8,376 bases of DNA. Source: an uncultured Clostridia bacterium (GTDB taxonomy: Bacteria; Bacillota; Clostridia; Christensenellales; Aristaeellaceae). The translations under genes were made by a program, and so were the position numbers. Below, one piece after another: positions 7,090 through 8,376 of this stretch (positions are counted from its first letter, which is position 1; each line of letters starts with the position of its first letter). The stretch lies in NCBI GenBank assembly GCA_934647145.1, contig CAKUFB010000109.1:1-8376 (forward strand), in the 5' to 3' direction. The notes beneath the pieces were generated by a model that saw only the letters and a list, made by a program, of their open reading frames with translations, ran no database searches and was not told the DNA's origin.

Positions 7090-7098
7090 TGGTATAAT
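7090..7098 (+). promoter_or_regulatory. Extended -10 promoter of the mannosidase gene
   Basis: TGGTATAAT (7090-7098) combines a perfect TATAAT (7093-7098) with an upstream TG one base away, the extended -10 form that can work with a poor -35 box. The best-placed -35 hexamer (TCGCTT, 7070-7075, 17-bp spacing) matches the consensus at only two positions. Transcription would start near 7105, about 25 bases before the ATG at 7130. This gives the mannosidase its own transcript, separate from the transporter operon. Confidence 0.65.
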
Positions 7099-7108
7099 GA
7101 TACAAACG

Positions 7109-7120
7109 CTCCGAAAGGAG
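7109..7120 (+). promoter_or_regulatory. GAAA-loop hairpin covering the ribosome binding site
   Basis: CTCC (7109-7112), GAAA (7113-7116) and GGAG (7117-7120) form a four-base-pair stem capped by a GNRA-type tetraloop. The 3' strand of the stem is the Shine-Dalgarno core GGAG, nine bases before the ATG at 7130. With a transcript start predicted near 7105, the hairpin would lie almost at the mRNA 5' end. It could reduce translation or protect the 5' end. The stem is short, so the effect may be small. Confidence 0.4.
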
Positions 7121-7129
7121 AAGGAATGT

Positions 7130-8376
7130 ATGACGAAGGTTCACCTGATCGGCAACGCGCACCTTGATCCGGTCTGGCTGTGGCGCTGGACGGAGGGCTG
7201 CTCGGAGGTGCTGTCCACCTTCCGCAGCGCGCTCGACCGCCTGAACGAGTACCCCGGCTACGTGTTCACCTGCGCCGGCGCGCAGTACTATGAGTGGGTC
7301 GAGCGGCTCGATCCGGGCATGTTCGAGGAGATCCGCGCGCGCGTGGCCGAGGGCCGCTGGGTCATCGCGGGCGGCTGGCGCATACAGCCCGACTGCAATC
7401 TGCCCTCGGCCGAGTCCTTTGCCCGGCAGGCGCTGTACGCCCAGCGCTATTACCTGGAGAAGTTCGGCCGCACCGCCCGCGTGGGCTACAACGTGGATTC
7501 CTTCGGTCACAGCGCCGCCCTGCCGCAGCTGCTCCGCCTGAGCGGCCTGTCCGCCTATGTGTTCATGCGCCCCAGCCTGCCCGATGAGAAGACCTTCCCC
7601 TTCGAGGAGTGCAGCTTCCTGTGGAAGGGCGCGGACGGAACCTGTATCCCCGCGTACCGCATTCCCGAGCCCTACTGCTCCCGCCCCTTCGAGGAGGCCG
7701 CACAGAAGGCGCAAGCCGAGGCGAAGCTGGCGAAAAACCAGCCGATCATGAGCTTCTACGGCGTGGGCAACCACGGCGGCGGCCCGACCCGGCGCAATCT
7801 GGACGCGCTGGACGCGCTCATTGCCCAGTCCGAGCCGGGCGAGTACGGCTATTCCTCGCCCGACCGGTTCTTCGAGGAGCTGGACGCGTCCAAGCTGCCC
7901 GCGCTTGAGGATGAGCTGCTGCACCACGCCAGCGGCTGCTACAGCGCGCTTTCGCGGATCAAGCGCCTGAACCGGCTGGCCGAGGAGCGGCTGGGCGCGG
8001 CGGAGAAGTACCTGACGCTCGCGCAGGCGCTGGGGTATCCCATGGACTTTTCGCCGATCGCGCGCGCATGGAAGACCGTGTGCTTCCACCAGTTCCACGA
8101 CGTGATGGGCGGCTGCGTCATCCGCGACGCCTGCGAGGACGCGGTGCGCGCGCTGGGCGGCGCGGTGTTCGCGGCGGACGAGGCGGCCAATCAGGCGCTT
8201 CAGACGATCGCCTGGCAGATCGACACCGGCGCGCCCACGGGCGGCAAGGTCGAGGGTCTGCTGTGGACGGGCGAGGCCGGCACGCCGCTTACCCTGTTCA
8301 ACCCGACCGCGCAGGAGCTGATCGTGCCGGTGCGCTCGGGCATGGACGCCGCCCTGGTGCGCGACGAGGCGGGAAA
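7130..8376 (+). CDS. GH38 alpha-mannosidase, N-terminal part (truncated)
   Basis: The first 415 codons of a glycoside hydrolase family 38 alpha-mannosidase; the reading frame is still open at the window edge, and full bacterial members are usually around 800-1,000 residues. Family landmarks appear in order: GNAHLDPVWLWRW (8-20; zinc ligands His11 and Asp13), YNVDSFGHS (120-128; Asp123 is the expected zinc-binding nucleophile), YGVGNHGGGPT (210-220) and FHQFHDVMGG (319-328; His323 is the expected fourth ligand). A beta-rich region begins near residue 375. There is no signal peptide, so it likely acts in the cytoplasm on imported mannosides. GGAG (7117-7120) precedes ATG 7130, and a second, out-of-frame ATG sits at 7126. 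Unlike the operon before it, the gene is very G+C-rich, around 70% in sampled lines, with G or C in most third codon positions. It retains a lone promoter and may be an independent unit. Confidence 0.93.
   Translation, partial: MTKVHLIGNAHLDPVWLWRWTEGCSEVLSTFRSALDRLNEYPGYVFTCAGAQYYEWVERLDPGMFEEIRARVAEGRWVIAGGWRIQPDCNLPSAESFARQALYAQRYYLEKFGRTARVGYNVDSFGHSAALPQLLRLSGLSAYVFMRPSLPDEKTFPFEECSFLWKGADGTCIPAYRIPEPYCSRPFEEAAQKAQAEAKLAKNQPIMSFYGVGNHGGGPTRRNLDALDALIAQSEPGEYGYSSPDRFFEELDASKLPALEDELLHHASGCYSALSRIKRLNRLAEERLGAAEKYLTLAQALGYPMDFSPIARAWKTVCFHQFHDVMGGCVIRDACEDAVRALGGAVFAADEAANQALQTIAWQIDTGAPTGGKVEGLLWTGEAGTPLTLFNPTAQELIVPVRSGMDAALVRDEAG

Larger units (their letters stand above)
6745..7129. other. 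385-bp non-coding stretch between operon and mannosidase
   Basis: No well-supported gene lies here. The stretch is less G+C-rich than either flank. I found no intrinsic terminator with a T tract for the preceding operon; weak complementary pairs exist (CTGCCT/AGGCAG and TAGGGT/ACCCTA) but with long loops. On the minus strand, 7090-6899 could encode 63 residues with a protein-like composition but no ribosome binding site and no family I recognise. The right end carries the promoter and leader of the mannosidase gene. Confidence 0.5.

Noticed and set aside
6899..8098. Minus-strand open frame of 399 codons running through the mannosidase gene
   Set aside because: Most of it is the mirror of a very G+C-rich real GH38 gene, where antisense stops are rare. 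Only its last part, outside the mannosidase, was kept as a weak separate observation.

Overview
The window looks like a piece of a Gram-positive (Bacillota/Clostridia-type) genome, probably from a gut-associated glycan degrader. The basis is family resemblance: two permeases of the LplB and YtcP/LplC type with a large LplA-like binding protein, strong AAGGAGG-type ribosome binding sites, and a bacterial GH38 alpha-mannosidase. No rRNA, tRNA or phylogenetic marker is present, so the taxonomic placement is an inference. No tRNA, CRISPR array, insertion sequence or phage gene was seen.

Layout. Bases 1-220 are a non-coding leader with two near-identical palindromes centred on TTAAACGTTTAA, 109 bp apart; these are probable LacI-family operators. 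A same-strand run of six genes follows: sugar phosphate isomerase/epimerase-like TIM barrel (221-1096), two sugar-type ABC permeases (1120-2049 and 2082-2966), a Gfo/Idh/MocA NAD(P)-dependent oxidoreductase (3002-4126), an extracellular solute-binding protein (4315-5868) and a PIG-L/LmbE-type deacetylase (5932-6744). Gaps are short except for 188 bp before the binding protein and 63 bp, holding a strong hairpin, after it. A 385-bp non-coding stretch (6745-7129) carries an extended -10 promoter for the last gene, a GH38 alpha-mannosidase (7130 to the window edge, truncated). That gene is much richer in G+C than the operon before it.

How the parts could work together. The binding protein and two permeases form a CUT1-type importer that lacks its own ATPase and presumably borrows a shared one. 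The isomerase-like protein and the oxidoreductase are the kind of pair used in oxidised-sugar (for example 3-keto) or inositol-type chemistry. The PIG-L protein points to an N-acetylated (or otherwise acylated) sugar, and the mannosidase to mannose-containing glycans. A cautious reading is a repressor-controlled locus that imports an oligosaccharide or glycoside and dismantles it inside the cell by deacetylation, oxidation/isomerisation and alpha-mannoside cleavage. The exact substrate cannot be read from the sequence. The combination is the most interesting aspect of the window; each single family is well known.
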